From Gp1-AA145 sp963757135 (GTDB taxonomy: Bacteria; Acidobacteriota; Terriglobia; Terriglobales; Acidobacteriaceae), in contig CAVWQE010000008.1 of NCBI GenBank assembly GCA_963757135.1, forward strand, positions 62,001 to 126,000: a DNA stretch of 64,000 nt. Reading direction: 5' to 3'. A program made the translations under genes and the position numbers. Position 1 is the first letter of the stretch; each line of letters opens with the position of its first letter. Below the pieces are notes generated by a model. It made no database searches. It was not told the DNA's origin and saw only the letters and a program-made list of their open reading frames with translations. This document shows, one piece after another, positions 44,572-53,739 of the stretch.

Positions 44572-44748
44572 ATGACCAACCCGGAAAACAAGCCTAAGGC
44601 CCACACATCGAGGGATCAAGATAAAGGGAAGGGTGCAACGGAAGAAGAACAGAATCATGAAGAGGTCAACACCAGCATGCAAAGCCAATTGGGTCATCGG
44701 GACGAGGATGCGGAGTTAAAGGACGCCGATTTTAATTTGCCCGGTTAA
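44572..44748 (+). CDS. Small hydrophilic protein
   Basis: This 58-codon gene has AAGGAG about 10 bp before the ATG. The product starts MTNPENKPKAHTSRDQDKGK and ends NTSMQSQLGHRDEDAELKDA plus DFNLPG, hydrophilic throughout and likely unfolded. The SQLGHRDED segment has the look of a conserved motif. It pairs with the acidic gene upstream (18-bp gap). Function unknown. Confidence 0.65.
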   Translation: MTNPENKPKAHTSRDQDKGKGATEEEQNHEEVNTSMQSQLGHRDEDAELKDADFNLPG

Positions 44749-44875
44749 AACACTTCACTGCAATCGGTTTTTTGTCAGTCAGTCTGGCTGTATACCTCTG
44801 GGTTCGGCCCCGCTCCACCGGTATTGGCGTTTCTTGGCGCTTTCATTGCGGCAAAAATGGAATAACTATTTCCGG

Positions 44876-45100
44876 ATGATTCAGTCCGGCAGCCGCGACT
44901 GGAGACCTCTCTATGAGGCGGCACTCTTGGAGACTGACGTAGCTAAGTTACCTGAGCGAATCACGGCGGCTCGCGGGGCAATTTTCGACAGGATTGAAGA
45001 AAGTCTCAAGCATTCGCTGCCGGGTGAGCAAGGTGCCATGGACGACGCGCTTCGCAATTTAAGTACTTTGGCGCAGGTAGCAGCGACTCGCGCAGCGTAA
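44876..45100 (+). CDS. Small helical hypothetical protein
   Basis: The product has 74 residues from the ATG at 44876 (MIQSGSRDWRPLYEAALLET, then DVAKLPERITAARGAIFDRI). It is all helical. The W-x2-LYEAALLE pattern recurs in small acidobacterial proteins as I know them. The frame extends to a TTG at 44834, which I consider less likely. It is part of a run of five small genes on the plus strand. Confidence 0.6.
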   Translation: MIQSGSRDWRPLYEAALLETDVAKLPERITAARGAIFDRIEESLKHSLPGEQGAMDDALRNLSTLAQVAATRAA

Positions 45101-45178
45101 GCAAGCTCCAGGCTTTCACGATTTCGGAGCGCTCACCTACACGTCCCTAGAGGTAGAATTTTTGCGAGGAGGCGAAAA

Positions 45179-45409
45179 ATGACTTTAGGCGAAGAACTTC
45201 GCTGCAGGTACGCATTGACCAGCCTCAAAGCGAGGGGCTCATCTCTCGCATTGTTAGCGATTAACGAGGCGCTGGAAGCCGCCGCGGAAATCGCTGAGCA
45301 AGAGCACGCGCCCATAATTGCGGCCCGCATCCGCGGCTTGAAGTGGGCGGACGACAAAATGTCTCCCGTTTCGGTCCACGGGAGCGCGACAGTCTCCAAG
45401 TCCGCTTGA
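45179..45409 (+). CDS. Small hypothetical protein
   Basis: This is a 76-residue helical protein (LRCRYALTSLKARGSSLALL, INEALEAAAEIAEQEHAPII). A strong GAGGAGG box precedes the ATG at 45179. No recognised family. It lies between other small genes but 78 bp from the previous one, so it may have its own promoter. Confidence 0.6.
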   Translation: MTLGEELRCRYALTSLKARGSSLALLAINEALEAAAEIAEQEHAPIIAARIRGLKWADDKMSPVSVHGSATVSKSA

Positions 45410-45694
45410 AGTTCGCGTCCATGATGAACCTCTCCCAATGCAAACAGGCGCATAAAGGAATGTATGTGACTGCCCGCCGGTTCGTTCGAATAGCCTCTAA
45501 GGAATCTGCGGGGCTTGTGATTGATAGCATTCCGCCTTCTACTTTGAAGCCCGGCTGAGACGTGCCCCTCTACTTGCATCATGCAATGAATGGGACTACG
45601 GTTTAAGAGTCCCTTACACACCTCTCCACAGTGCCCGATCGGGGCGTCGGTCTCTTGTGCAATTGATGAACAACCGTTCAACACAGGAGGCCAC

Positions 45695-45841
45695 ATGGCA
45701 CACGCACCTGCTCCTCAACCACACGATCCATCGCAGCCGCAAGACTCTCCATATTGCTCTGATCCAAACTGCGAAAGCTGCAAAGAGCTTCGCAAGATTC
45801 ACGAGATGATTCGTGCGAATCAGCCGATCCCGCGTAAGTGA
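45695..45841 (+). CDS. Small Cys-containing protein
   Basis: The 48-residue protein has a proline-rich start (MAHAPAPQPHDPSQPQDSPY), then a C-x4-C-x2-C cluster in CSDPNCESCKELRKIHEMI, suggesting metal binding. AGGAGG lies 6 bp before the ATG at 45695, which fixes the start. Function unknown. The gene stands 142 bp before the PadR gene. Confidence 0.6.
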   Translation: MAHAPAPQPHDPSQPQDSPYCSDPNCESCKELRKIHEMIRANQPIPRK

Positions 45842-45930
45842 AGGATCGCCGGAGCGAAAGTCTATCGGTAGGTTTAATTCGATCGAGCAAACGATCCACT
45901 GATCTGTGCATGGAAGTTCTTTGGACATTC

Positions 45931-45961
45931 CACTTGACAAACAAGTGAAATCGAGTAGTCT
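45931..45961 (+). promoter_or_regulatory. PadR/ADOP promoter with operator palindrome
   Basis: TTGACA (45934-45939) and TAGTCT (45956-45961) with 16-bp spacing form a -35/-10 pair. The palindrome CACTTG-ACAAA-CAAGTG (45931-45947) covers the -35 box, a typical position for autorepression by a PadR protein. The ATG of padR follows 21 bp after the -10 box. Confidence 0.55.
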
Positions 45962-45982
45962 CTTTTGAGAGAGACCACTTGG

Positions 45983-46330
45983 ATGTCTAATAAAGAAAAG
46001 GAATCAATCCAGCTGCTGCAGGGGACGCTTGATCTCATCGTTTTGCGCACACTCGCGACGATGGGCCCACAACACGCTTATCAAATTGCCACGCGTCTCC
46101 AGCAGATCTCCGATCGGCTGCTCAACCTCAACCAGGGCACTCTCTATCCAGCATTAGTGCGACTGGAGCAGTACGGGTGGATCAAGGGAACCTGGGGAAG
46201 GACCGAGAGCAACCGAGAAGCCAAATACTACGAAATCACCAAGGCGGGACAGAAAGCATTAAAGGAGGAGACACAGGGGTGGAGAAGAATGTCGGCTCTA
46301 GTGGAACGGCTCTTGCTTGAGGAGTCTTAG
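45983..46330 (+). CDS. PadR-family transcriptional regulator
   Basis: The 115-residue winged-helix repressor has the PadR pattern: LLQGTLDLIVLRTLATMGPQ, HAYQIATRL, LNQGTLYPALVRLEQYGWIK and KYYEITKAGQKAL, followed by a short dimerisation helix. The ATG at 45983 is used; a TTG at 45965 is the only alternative. It is two bp from the permease gene downstream. PadR and ADOP permease pairs are frequent in Acidobacteria; the inducing signal is unknown. Confidence 0.9.
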   Translation: MSNKEKESIQLLQGTLDLIVLRTLATMGPQHAYQIATRLQQISDRLLNLNQGTLYPALVRLEQYGWIKGTWGRTESNREAKYYEITKAGQKALKEETQGWRRMSALVERLLLEES

Positions 46331-46332
46331 CC

Positions 46333-49050
46333 ATGAGGCACCTGAGACGCATCTTTCTGAAGTTTTATCTGCTTTTCGCCAACTCCAAAGTGGAAGCGGA
46401 ACTGGCAAGAGAAATTGGCACACATCTGGTGTTGCTGGAAGACGAATATCTGCGCCAGGGCATGACCCCTGAAGATGCGCGACGAGCGGCCAGAATCGCC
46501 TACGGAGGTGTGGAGCAGGCAAAGCAACTGCATCGCGACGAGCGGGGGTTTCAAGGACTAGATCAGATTCTGCAAGACATTCGATATACCTTTCGCCTAC
46601 TTCGTAAGTCTCCCGGATTTACAGTGACGGCCATCCTAATGCTGGCGCTGGGCATCGGGGCGACGACGGCGATTTTTTCCATTGTCGAGGGAGTGCTGCT
46701 GCGTCCGCTGTCGTTCGCCGACCCGGATCGTCTGGTCATCCTGGGAGATGAGCTTGAAGGCTCGCGCTGCGCGTCCTGCGCTCAGTCCAGCGTAACCGCT
46801 CCCGACATCCGCAATTACATGCGCGACACGCAAAGCTTTAGCCACCTGGGCGGCTATCGGGGAAGATTGTTTGAACTATCCGGCACCGGCGATCCGGCGC
46901 CGGTGAATGGGACACGGATGAGCGCCGAGGTCTTTACAGCACTGGGAGTGCCACCGCTGTTGGGACGCACGTTCACGCAACGCGAAGATGAAGAACAGCA
47001 GCAAGTGGCGGTGCTGAGCTACGGTACGTGGCGGAGCCGCTTCCACGGCGATGCGAACGTACTGGGGAGCAAGATTCTTCTCTACCGCAAGCCTTACACC
47101 GTGATCGGCGTGATGCCGCGCGATTTTGAGTTTCCGCTCAACCCTGGGCATGCGAACCAGAGCGAGTTTTGGCTCCCGCTCAGCCTGCAGCCAGAGGAAT
47201 TTAGCGCGGGCAGCGCGGCGGCATGGAACTCTCGCATGGTGGGGCGCCTAAAGCCCGGAATCACTGCCGAGCGGGCGCAAACCGATGCGGAGCGGGTGGC
47301 CCAGGAGACAATGCGCGACTATCCGGCCTACATGCGCAGTCTTCGTATTCACGCAGTGGTGAAGCCGCTGAAGGAAGATGCGGTGGAGCAGGCGCGATCC
47401 CTGGTGCACACCCTGCTCGTTGCAGTGATCGTTGTTCTGCTGATCGCTTGTGCGAACCTGGCGGGGCTTCTGCTGGTGCGTGCCATCTGCAGACGAAGAG
47501 AGATTGCGGTGCGCCTCGCCCTGGGTGCTCGCGCGGCCATATTACTCCGACAGGCGATCGTGGAAAGCATGGTCTTAAGTATCGCTGGTGGCGCCCTAGG
47601 GCTGGCACTGGCGGCTATCGCTTTGCGGGTGGGCGTAAGCCGGCTACCGCAGACGCTACCTCGCATCAATGAGATTGGCTTGGACTGGCCGGTCATGCTC
47701 TTCGCGCTGGGACTGGTACTGCTGACCGGCTTCCTCTGCGGAATGGCTCCAGCATTTGCCGCAATCAGGACGAACGTGAATGAGACGCTCAAAGAAGGCG
47801 GACGCACCGGCACCTCGGGCAGCGGCCATGCCAGGCTACGCTCTGCGCTGGTGGTGGCGGAGATTGCCGTGGCGCTGACCCTTCTCACCGCGTCCGGCCT
47901 ATTGCTGCGCAGCTTCCAGAAGATGCGCGATGTGGAATTGGGCTTTCGCACCGAGAATAGGCTGGCCGCGCTCTACGTTCTGCCGCAGCAGCGGTATGGA
48001 ATGCAATCCGCGATCGACGAATTCACCAAAACTCTGCTGAACGATCTAGGGCAATTGCCTGGCGTAGATTCTGTTGCCATCACTTCGTTTCTACCGGCGG
48101 CCGGCAATAGCTGGGGCATCGCTTTCACGATCGAGGGGTATGTTCCTCCCAAGGGCGCGGGGTTGAATATGGCGGCGATGTCGCTGGTCGAGAGCGATCC
48201 CTTCGAAACGCTGGGCATTCGTGTGCTCCGCGGGCGCATCTTTACCGAGTCGGATAACGCCGGCTCACAGTTGGTGGCTATCGTGAATCGCAAGATGGCC
48301 GAGCGCTACTGGCCGGGCCAGGACCCGATCGGCAAACGGCTGCGCCGGGGCTTGCCGGAGACCTCCACGCCGTGGATGACGGTGGTGGGCGAGGTTGATG
48401 ACGTCAAGCTGGGGTCGCCCGATGCGGAGACGATGCCGCAGGTATACCAGCCGGTAACACAGACGGTCGCCAGTGAAGGTGTTTTCGCCTCTGTCGGAGA
48501 CTTGAGCGGCGCCGACGGCTGGATCGTTCTGCGCACCCGTATGGCTCCGGAGCAGATGGAAGATACGCTGCGCGCAATAGTACGGAAGATCGACCCACAG
48601 TTGCCGCTCTATCAGATGCAGACGATGGAGCACGCTATCTCGAAGAGCGAGGCGCCGCGACGCTTCAATACCGTGCTGATTTCCTCGTTTGCCATCGCTG
48701 CAGTGCTGCTCAGTATTCTCGGAATCTATGGCGTGATTGCGTTCTCCGTGGTATTGCGCGAACAGGAAATGGCGGTGCGCATGGCGCTTGGCTGCCAACG
48801 CTCCGGAGTGATCCTGTTCATCCTGAGTTCCGGCGCCAGGCTTGCGGCTGTTGGTTGTGCCTTGGGTTTGCTTGGTGCCGTGGCTGCATCCCGTTTGCTG
48901 CGTTCCTTTCTGTTTGAAGTAAGCCCGTTTGATCCGGGCGTGTTTGCGCTTTCTGCCATCGCGATGCTGCTGCTGGCGCTAGCAGCTTCTGCACTACCGG
49001 CTAGACGTGCATCGAGTACGGATCCCATGCTGGCTTTGCGCGGCGAATAG
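46333..49050 (+). CDS. ADOP-type ABC transporter permease (MacB/FtsX-like)
   Basis: The 905-residue membrane protein has the acidobacterial duplicated permease layout. A cytoplasmic N-terminal module (about 1-75, EIGTHLVLLEDEYLRQGMTP and DARRAARIAYGGVEQAKQLH) precedes two tandem MacB-periplasmic-core plus FtsX units. Each unit begins with a helix such as GFTVTAILMLALGIGATTAI, and the FtsX helices include VIVVLLIACANLAGLLLV and, at the C-terminus, ASALPARRASSTDPMLALRG. There is no ATPase gene next to it, which is usual for these orphans. It may export peptides or lipids or act as a mechanotransducer; no substrate is known. Confidence 0.9.
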   Translation: MRHLRRIFLKFYLLFANSKVEAELAREIGTHLVLLEDEYLRQGMTPEDARRAARIAYGGVEQAKQLHRDERGFQGLDQILQDIRYTFRLLRKSPGFTVTAILMLALGIGATTAIFSIVEGVLLRPLSFADPDRLVILGDELEGSRCASCAQSSVTAPDIRNYMRDTQSFSHLGGYRGRLFELSGTGDPAPVNGTRMSAEVFTALGVPPLLGRTFTQREDEEQQQVAVLSYGTWRSRFHGDANVLGSKILLYRKPYTVIGVMPRDFEFPLNPGHANQSEFWLPLSLQPEEFSAGSAAAWNSRMVGRLKPGITAERAQTDAERVAQETMRDYPAYMRSLRIHAVVKPLKEDAVEQARSLVHTLLVAVIVVLLIACANLAGLLLVRAICRRREIAVRLALGARAAILLRQAIVESMVLSIAGGALGLALAAIALRVGVSRLPQTLPRINEIGLDWPVMLFALGLVLLTGFLCGMAPAFAAIRTNVNETLKEGGRTGTSGSGHARLRSALVVAEIAVALTLLTASGLLLRSFQKMRDVELGFRTENRLAALYVLPQQRYGMQSAIDEFTKTLLNDLGQLPGVDSVAITSFLPAAGNSWGIAFTIEGYVPPKGAGLNMAAMSLVESDPFETLGIRVLRGRIFTESDNAGSQLVAIVNRKMAERYWPGQDPIGKRLRRGLPETSTPWMTVVGEVDDVKLGSPDAETMPQVYQPVTQTVASEGVFASVGDLSGADGWIVLRTRMAPEQMEDTLRAIVRKIDPQLPLYQMQTMEHAISKSEAPRRFNTVLISSFAIAAVLLSILGIYGVIAFSVVLREQEMAVRMALGCQRSGVILFILSSGARLAAVGCALGLLGAVAASRLLRSFLFEVSPFDPGVFALSAIAMLLLALAASALPARRASSTDPMLALRGE

Positions 49051-49266
49051 CAAAAGTCCCGACAATATTCGGCAAACCCACGGATAAGGATTTCCACCAA
49101 TAACGTTTGGTCGTCTCAAGGACTGCATAATCGCCAATGTATTCATCGAGCAATCGTGGGATCCCAAGAGGCCCGATCCTGATTGCCGGTCGAGTCACTT
49201 TCTGTAATCGCCAAGGAAGAGTGGCCGACCATTCTGACATTGAGGCAATAACAAATAGGGGAGCTT

Positions 49267-50502
49267 TCACGCCGCAGCCGAAATTGATGCGGTTATCGGT
49301 TGTGATGCATCCGCCAAGTTTGCGGCCGAAACCCTCTGCCTCGACTCGATCCATTTCGGAGCCACATCCCGCTCTTCATCTGGACGATTCATCGTAAATG
49401 CCGCGACGAGCCACTGCTGATGCAGCCACCACACGCTAAAGCTGTTGCTCGTCACATCTCCACGATGTATAACCTGGTCCGCACCTGACGAATCACCCCA
49501 ATACTCGTATGAGAGATCAAAAACATCGGAGAAGAAGTAGGGGACGTGCCTAAACGGAGTTCCATCTCCCATGAGTGACCGGGCACAGTATTGTCCCTGA
49601 GAAACGGCGTTGTCCCAGTGCTCGACGCGCCTGCGTTTTGAAAAAAGCACATCCTGGTAGTTCGCGACATCGCCCGCTGCGAAAACATCGGGGGCGCTGG
49701 TCTGCAGATACTCATCCACTAATATGCCGTCGCCAAGATCGAGTCCACTGTTCGTCGCCATCTCGATTATCGGCTGCGCGCCGATTCCGGCAACAACCAA
49801 ATCGCACCGCGCGGTCTGTCCATCGCTGAGCACCACCGAACTGACAATTTCGTCCCCGCGCAGTTCTGTAACGGAGGTCGATTTGACCAGTCGCACTCCT
49901 CTGGCTGCGTAATAGCTCTCGAAAAAGCTCGCCATTTCTAAGGAGAACAACCGCCTAAAGACGCGGTCATCATTCAGGACCATGGTTACTTCGATCCCTT
50001 TTTGTGCAAAGACTGCTGCCACTTCCATGCCGATGAAGCCCCCGCCAATCACGATCGCATGCTTGGCCTTTTCCGCGGCATTCCGGATCTTCTTGGAATC
50101 GGTGAAACTTCGAAGGTAAAACAGGTTTTGAAGTCTGGACCCAGGAATGTTCAGCGTTCGCGGGCGGGCACCGGTGGCGATGATCAGCTTTTGAAACCCG
50201 AACTCGTCATTGTTCTTAAGAATTAAACGCTTCCGTTTGACATCCACGCTGGCGACTTCGCATTCGAGCCTTAGCTCGATTCCGTTCTTTTTATAAAAGT
50301 CTTCCGGACTGATCTTGATGGCATCTTCGCTGTCCTTCCCCGCCAAAAAACCCTTTGATAACGGTGGACGCTCATAGGGAACAGCATCATCAGCCGAGAG
50401 AATAGTTAATTCGCCTTTCGGCAATCCCAGTTCAACCAGTTGCTTAGCGGCGTATCCCGCAACCATCCCTCCGCCAAGGATCACGATATTTGATTGGGTC
50501 AT
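49267..50502 (-). CDS. FAD/NAD(P)-dependent oxidoreductase (ferredoxin-reductase-like)
   Basis: The 411-residue flavoprotein has two nucleotide sites: VILGGGMVAGYAAKQL at the N-terminus (FAD) and AIVIGGGFIGMEVAAVF near residue 150 (NADH). The FAD-closing motif APDVFAAGDVANY (about 290) and the PYERPPLSKGFLAG motif are also present. It matches the BenD/rubredoxin-reductase-like group that feeds electrons to ferredoxins or oxygenases. No ferredoxin or oxygenase is adjacent. GAGGCGAG precedes the ATG. The gene stands alone. Confidence 0.85.
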   Translation of the reverse strand: MTQSNIVILGGGMVAGYAAKQLVELGLPKGELTILSADDAVPYERPPLSKGFLAGKDSEDAIKISPEDFYKKNGIELRLECEVASVDVKRKRLILKNNDEFGFQKLIIATGARPRTLNIPGSRLQNLFYLRSFTDSKKIRNAAEKAKHAIVIGGGFIGMEVAAVFAQKGIEVTMVLNDDRVFRRLFSLEMASFFESYYAARGVRLVKSTSVTELRGDEIVSSVVLSDGQTARCDLVVAGIGAQPIIEMATNSGLDLGDGILVDEYLQTSAPDVFAAGDVANYQDVLFSKRRRVEHWDNAVSQGQYCARSLMGDGTPFRHVPYFFSDVFDLSYEYWGDSSGADQVIHRGDVTSNSFSVWWLHQQWLVAAFTMNRPDEERDVAPKWIESRQRVSAANLADASQPITASISAAA

Positions 50503-51109
50503 ATCTCGCCTCGATCATTCGATGCACATTCGCGTCGAACCAGGGCAACTAGACCACTGCAGCATGATGATTGCTCCAGTCCGCGGCCTCGTGAGAATCG
50601 ATTGGCATTTCTTTCCGGATAACGGGCAACTCTTCCCAATCGGGTTGTGGAAGAGTAGCTGACCAATCACTTTCGATTACAGGTCTCTAACGGGACCAAC
50701 GACCGTCCGCTTTCGGACGACGCTGGTCCGGTCTCGGACAATTTTGCATTCCGAAAAACCCCTTAAGTAGAAGAAACAGATCGCTTTTGGCTGAGCGAGC
50801 GACTGGCCACAAAGGTGCTATCTTTTCTCGAATCGGGAAATCGGATTGCTTCGGGACGACTAGTCCTACGCGGCCATGTTCGCAGTGCTCAATGGTGTCC
50901 TGCTCCGGCCACTACCGGTCCAATGAGCGCGCCTCTTTCGATCGAGAGAATCCCGACCACTCGGTCGGGATTCGGCAACGCTAAAGCCAGATGCCACCTG
51001 CAGAGCCGCATATTGACAAAGCGTCCGACCGCTTCACCAGCGCTGAACGGAGTTGGCGCACGGAGAGCGGCCCGCAGGCTGATCCTTGAGGACAACCCGC
51101 GTCTCTGAG
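50503..51109. other. Gap with relics and a perfect hairpin
   Basis: No intact gene lies here. At 50876-50926 the plus strand reads MFAVLNGVLLRPLPVQ and then a stop, a short piece of an ADOP permease (compare IFSIVEGVLLRPL in the 46333 gene). At 50949-50972 there is a perfect 10-bp hairpin AATCCCGACC-ACTC-GGTCGGGATT. A smaller stem CGTCCG-CTTT-CGGACG lies near 50703. Confidence 0.5.
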
Positions 51110-51349
51110 ATGGCGAATGGGCCGCAGGTTCCCGCCGACCTCCTGAAGAGGTACGCCGAGCGCCAGATTGTGATCTACGAGATCGTGGACAAGGACGGCA
51201 AGGTCAGCCAGGTCGCAGTCAAAAAGACGCCCGACCGGCGCGTGAGTGACCCTATCGCTCAGGCCCTCTCGAAGTGGGTTTTCCGTCCGGCACAGGTCAA
51301 CGGCCAGCCGACGGCAGTTAAAGTATTGATCGGTAATCCATTAAGCTGA
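51110..51349 (+). CDS. TonB C-terminal-like fragment
   Basis: The 79-codon frame has the pattern of a TonB-C domain tail: IVIYEIVDKDGKVSQVAVKK, then DPIAQALSKWVFRPAQVNGQ and PTAVKVLIGNPL. There is no signal peptide or anchor, and the upstream sequence is not coding in this frame, so the 5' end of a larger secreted gene seems to be missing. The ATG at 51110 lacks a good ribosome binding site. It is probably a remnant rather than a working gene. Confidence 0.45.
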   Translation: MANGPQVPADLLKRYAERQIVIYEIVDKDGKVSQVAVKKTPDRRVSDPIAQALSKWVFRPAQVNGQPTAVKVLIGNPLS

Positions 51350-51799
51350 AGTCTCTTCCCGAGCCTTCAATCCGGATTTCCAACGAACATCTATCGGGAT
51401 CGATTTCCGCCGTAGAACCGCCGTAGAACCAAAGAAGCCGGACATCGGCCTCCCCCGGCAGGAATGCTGAAAAAAGACCAGATCTTTAAAAAAATCTAGA
51501 CAACGGATTCGCGAGCTGTCTGCATCCCAAACTAGATCAATTGCCAAATCCGGCGCCTACGGGACTTCCTCGCAGCAGTTCCGCCGGTGTAAGACTTCGA
51601 CCTCCTAGCCATGTTTTTGGAGTTCGGATGCTGTGCGGTAGACAGTCTGTAGGAAACGGGATGTCCGCTGGTCCCCTTGTCGGGCCGCGTATCCGATTCT
51701 GCAGCTGTCTTCAGTTCGCGACTGCGCGCCAAAGTACTAACCTTCCCGCAATTACTCCCAACGCTACTTCCAAAATTCAAAGCCCCGTCGGAGGATTCC
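51350..51799. other. Gap upstream of the dehydratase-like gene
   Basis: No gene is supported. A short direct duplication, CGCCGTAGAAC twice in a row, occurs near 51411. The frame of the next gene is open back to 51677, but the real start at 51800 has the only good ribosome binding site. Confidence 0.4.
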
Positions 51800-53590
51800 A
51801 TGGCGACGAACTACGTCCAAATTGAAAGCGATTCGGAAATCAAGCAGCGCTTAGAAGCAGAACGGATGCGCCTCCGGAAGATTGCCGGACTCGACCAACC
51901 AACTCACTTCCACCGCCCCATCGAGCGCGCGTTTACGGCAGAAGAGCGCAGCAAGGTGACCATCCTCTTTGGCGGCTTCACCTGGAAGCACGAGGACCTG
52001 ATTCGCGCGGTATTCCAGGGCTGCGGGTATCGCTGCGAGAAGCTGCCCGTGCCCGACGTACCCGCGTTCCAGACTGGCAAGGAGTATGGCAATAACGGCC
52101 AGTGTAATCCGACATATTTCACGGTGGGGAATTTGGTGCAGTATCTCCAGTTCCTCGAGAAGGAAGGCATTCCCCGCAAGGACATTCTGGACAATTACGT
52201 TTTCTTCACCGCGGGTTCTTGCGGCCCATGCCGCTTCGGCATGTACGAGGCTGAATATCGTTTCGCGCTGAAGAACGCCGGCTTCGATGGCTTCCGCGTG
52301 CTGCTTTTCAAAGACAGCGATGGAATCAAGGCTGCCTCTGGCGAGCCGGGATTGAAGTTCACCGTCGATTTTGGATTCGGCATGTTGAACGCCATGCACC
52401 TGGGCGACGTCTTCAACGACTTGATCTATCAGATTCGTCCATTCGAAGTGAACAAGGGTGAAACTGATCGTGTCTTCCGCGAAACGGTCGACGGCCTTTG
52501 TGAGGACCTTAGAAATCGCGATTCGTTTGAAATTGAGCAACTGGCGCCCAACTGGGCGAAGCCGAAATTCAAGAGCAACAAAATTCTGCGAAACACTTTC
52601 AACGTTTTCGGCAAGATGAACGAGCACTTGCGGGGCAAAGACTATCTCAATGCTCTGGCCGTCGCTCGAGACAAGATGGATCGCATTGAAGTGGACCGCA
52701 CCAAGGTGAAGCCGGTGGTAAAAATCACGGGCGAGTTCTGGGCGCAGATCACTGAAGGCGATGGCAACTTCCACATGTTTGACTTTCTTGAGCGTGAAGG
52801 CGCTCAGGTGATGGTCGAGCCCATCGCCACATGGGTCGCATATCTCATGTATCAGGCGAAAGCGCATGCCAAGGCCAAGTGGCCGGTAAACCGTCCGCAC
52901 CGAAACCCGCAATGGTGGGAGCTAAAGAAACATCTCGCCAATGATCTGGGATTGCGCAAGAAGCTGATGGGAATTGGGGTCGGCGAGTGGATGTGGAACG
53001 GCCTGTATCACCGAACCATTAAGCACCTCGGCGGTATCACGCACCACCTTGTGCCGCAAGTCGAGTTGGCGGAAATGGCCCATCCTTTCTACAACCAATT
53101 TGCGCGCGGCGGAGAAGGGCATCTCGAGGTCGGAAAAAATGTGTACTACACCGTCCATCATCTCTGCCACATGGTGCTCGCTCTGAAACCGTTCGGCTGC
53201 ATGCCATCGTCGCAGTCGGACGGAGTGCAATCAGCCGTGGTGAACAAATTCAAGGACATGATCTTTCTCCCAATCGAGACCTCGGGCGAAGGCGAGGTCA
53301 ACGCGCACAGCCGTGTGCAGATGGCTCTCGGCGAGGCCAAAGTAAAGGCCAAGAGCGAATTTGAGCAATGCCTGAAGTCAACCGGTAAGAGTCTCGACGA
53401 AATCCGCGAATACATCGCCGAGCATCCCGAGCTGAAGCGGCCCTTCTATCACGTGCCGCACCGCAAGGGCATAGCCGGAACAGCAGCGCAGTTCGTTCTG
53501 CATGTGAATGATCGCATCGACAAAGACACGCGCCTCTGGAGAAGGGCGCGCGTTCCGGTGCAAACGCCGGCAACCGTGAGCGGCGATTGA
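51800..53590 (+). CDS. 2-hydroxyacyl-CoA dehydratase-related protein (COG3581-like)
   Basis: The 596-residue cytoplasmic protein resembles the dehydratase-like half of the activase-linked family. Cysteine-containing motifs that could hold an iron-sulfur cluster are GGFTWKHEDLIRAVFQGCGY, GNNGQCNPTYFTVGNL and FTAGSCGPCRFGMYE; a later LKPFGCMPSSQSDGVQ segment has another cysteine. The ATG at 51800 has GGAGG at good spacing; the open frame back to 51677 is ignored. It is followed after 149 bp by the large activase gene, its likely partner. The substrate is unknown. Confidence 0.75.
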   Translation: MATNYVQIESDSEIKQRLEAERMRLRKIAGLDQPTHFHRPIERAFTAEERSKVTILFGGFTWKHEDLIRAVFQGCGYRCEKLPVPDVPAFQTGKEYGNNGQCNPTYFTVGNLVQYLQFLEKEGIPRKDILDNYVFFTAGSCGPCRFGMYEAEYRFALKNAGFDGFRVLLFKDSDGIKAASGEPGLKFTVDFGFGMLNAMHLGDVFNDLIYQIRPFEVNKGETDRVFRETVDGLCEDLRNRDSFEIEQLAPNWAKPKFKSNKILRNTFNVFGKMNEHLRGKDYLNALAVARDKMDRIEVDRTKVKPVVKITGEFWAQITEGDGNFHMFDFLEREGAQVMVEPIATWVAYLMYQAKAHAKAKWPVNRPHRNPQWWELKKHLANDLGLRKKLMGIGVGEWMWNGLYHRTIKHLGGITHHLVPQVELAEMAHPFYNQFARGGEGHLEVGKNVYYTVHHLCHMVLALKPFGCMPSSQSDGVQSAVVNKFKDMIFLPIETSGEGEVNAHSRVQMALGEAKVKAKSEFEQCLKSTGKSLDEIREYIAEHPELKRPFYHVPHRKGIAGTAAQFVLHVNDRIDKDTRLWRRARVPVQTPATVSGD

Positions 53591-53639
53591 TTCGGGGTTT
53601 AGTCGTGCCGAATAGATGTCGCGTGAATTGTCATTCCGA

Positions 53640-53653
53640 GGCCCTTCGGGGCC
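53640..53653. repeat. GGCCC-TTCG-GGGCC hairpin between the pair
   Basis: GGCCC (53640-53644), TTCG loop, GGGCC (53649-53653), embedded in TCATTCCGAGGCCC and GCCGAGGAATCTGCAT. The flanking words are like short interspersed hairpins found between genes in acidobacterial genomes. It may weakly attenuate transcription between the two genes. Confidence 0.4.
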
Positions 53654-53739
53654 GAGGAATCTGCATTTCGCGTAGGAGAAAGAAGTAGAGCGTTTCTCTG
53701 GGTTAAAGATTTTAACTTCGGCTTTCGAGAGAGGTAGTA

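Noticed and set aside
44349..44606. Minus-strand frame rich in poly-Ser
   Set aside because: The Ser run is the mirror of the Asp/Glu codons of the small acidic gene on the plus strand.
51851..52912. 353-codon minus-strand frame opposite the dehydratase-like gene
   Set aside because: Shadow of the real plus-strand gene; no domain and no start signal.
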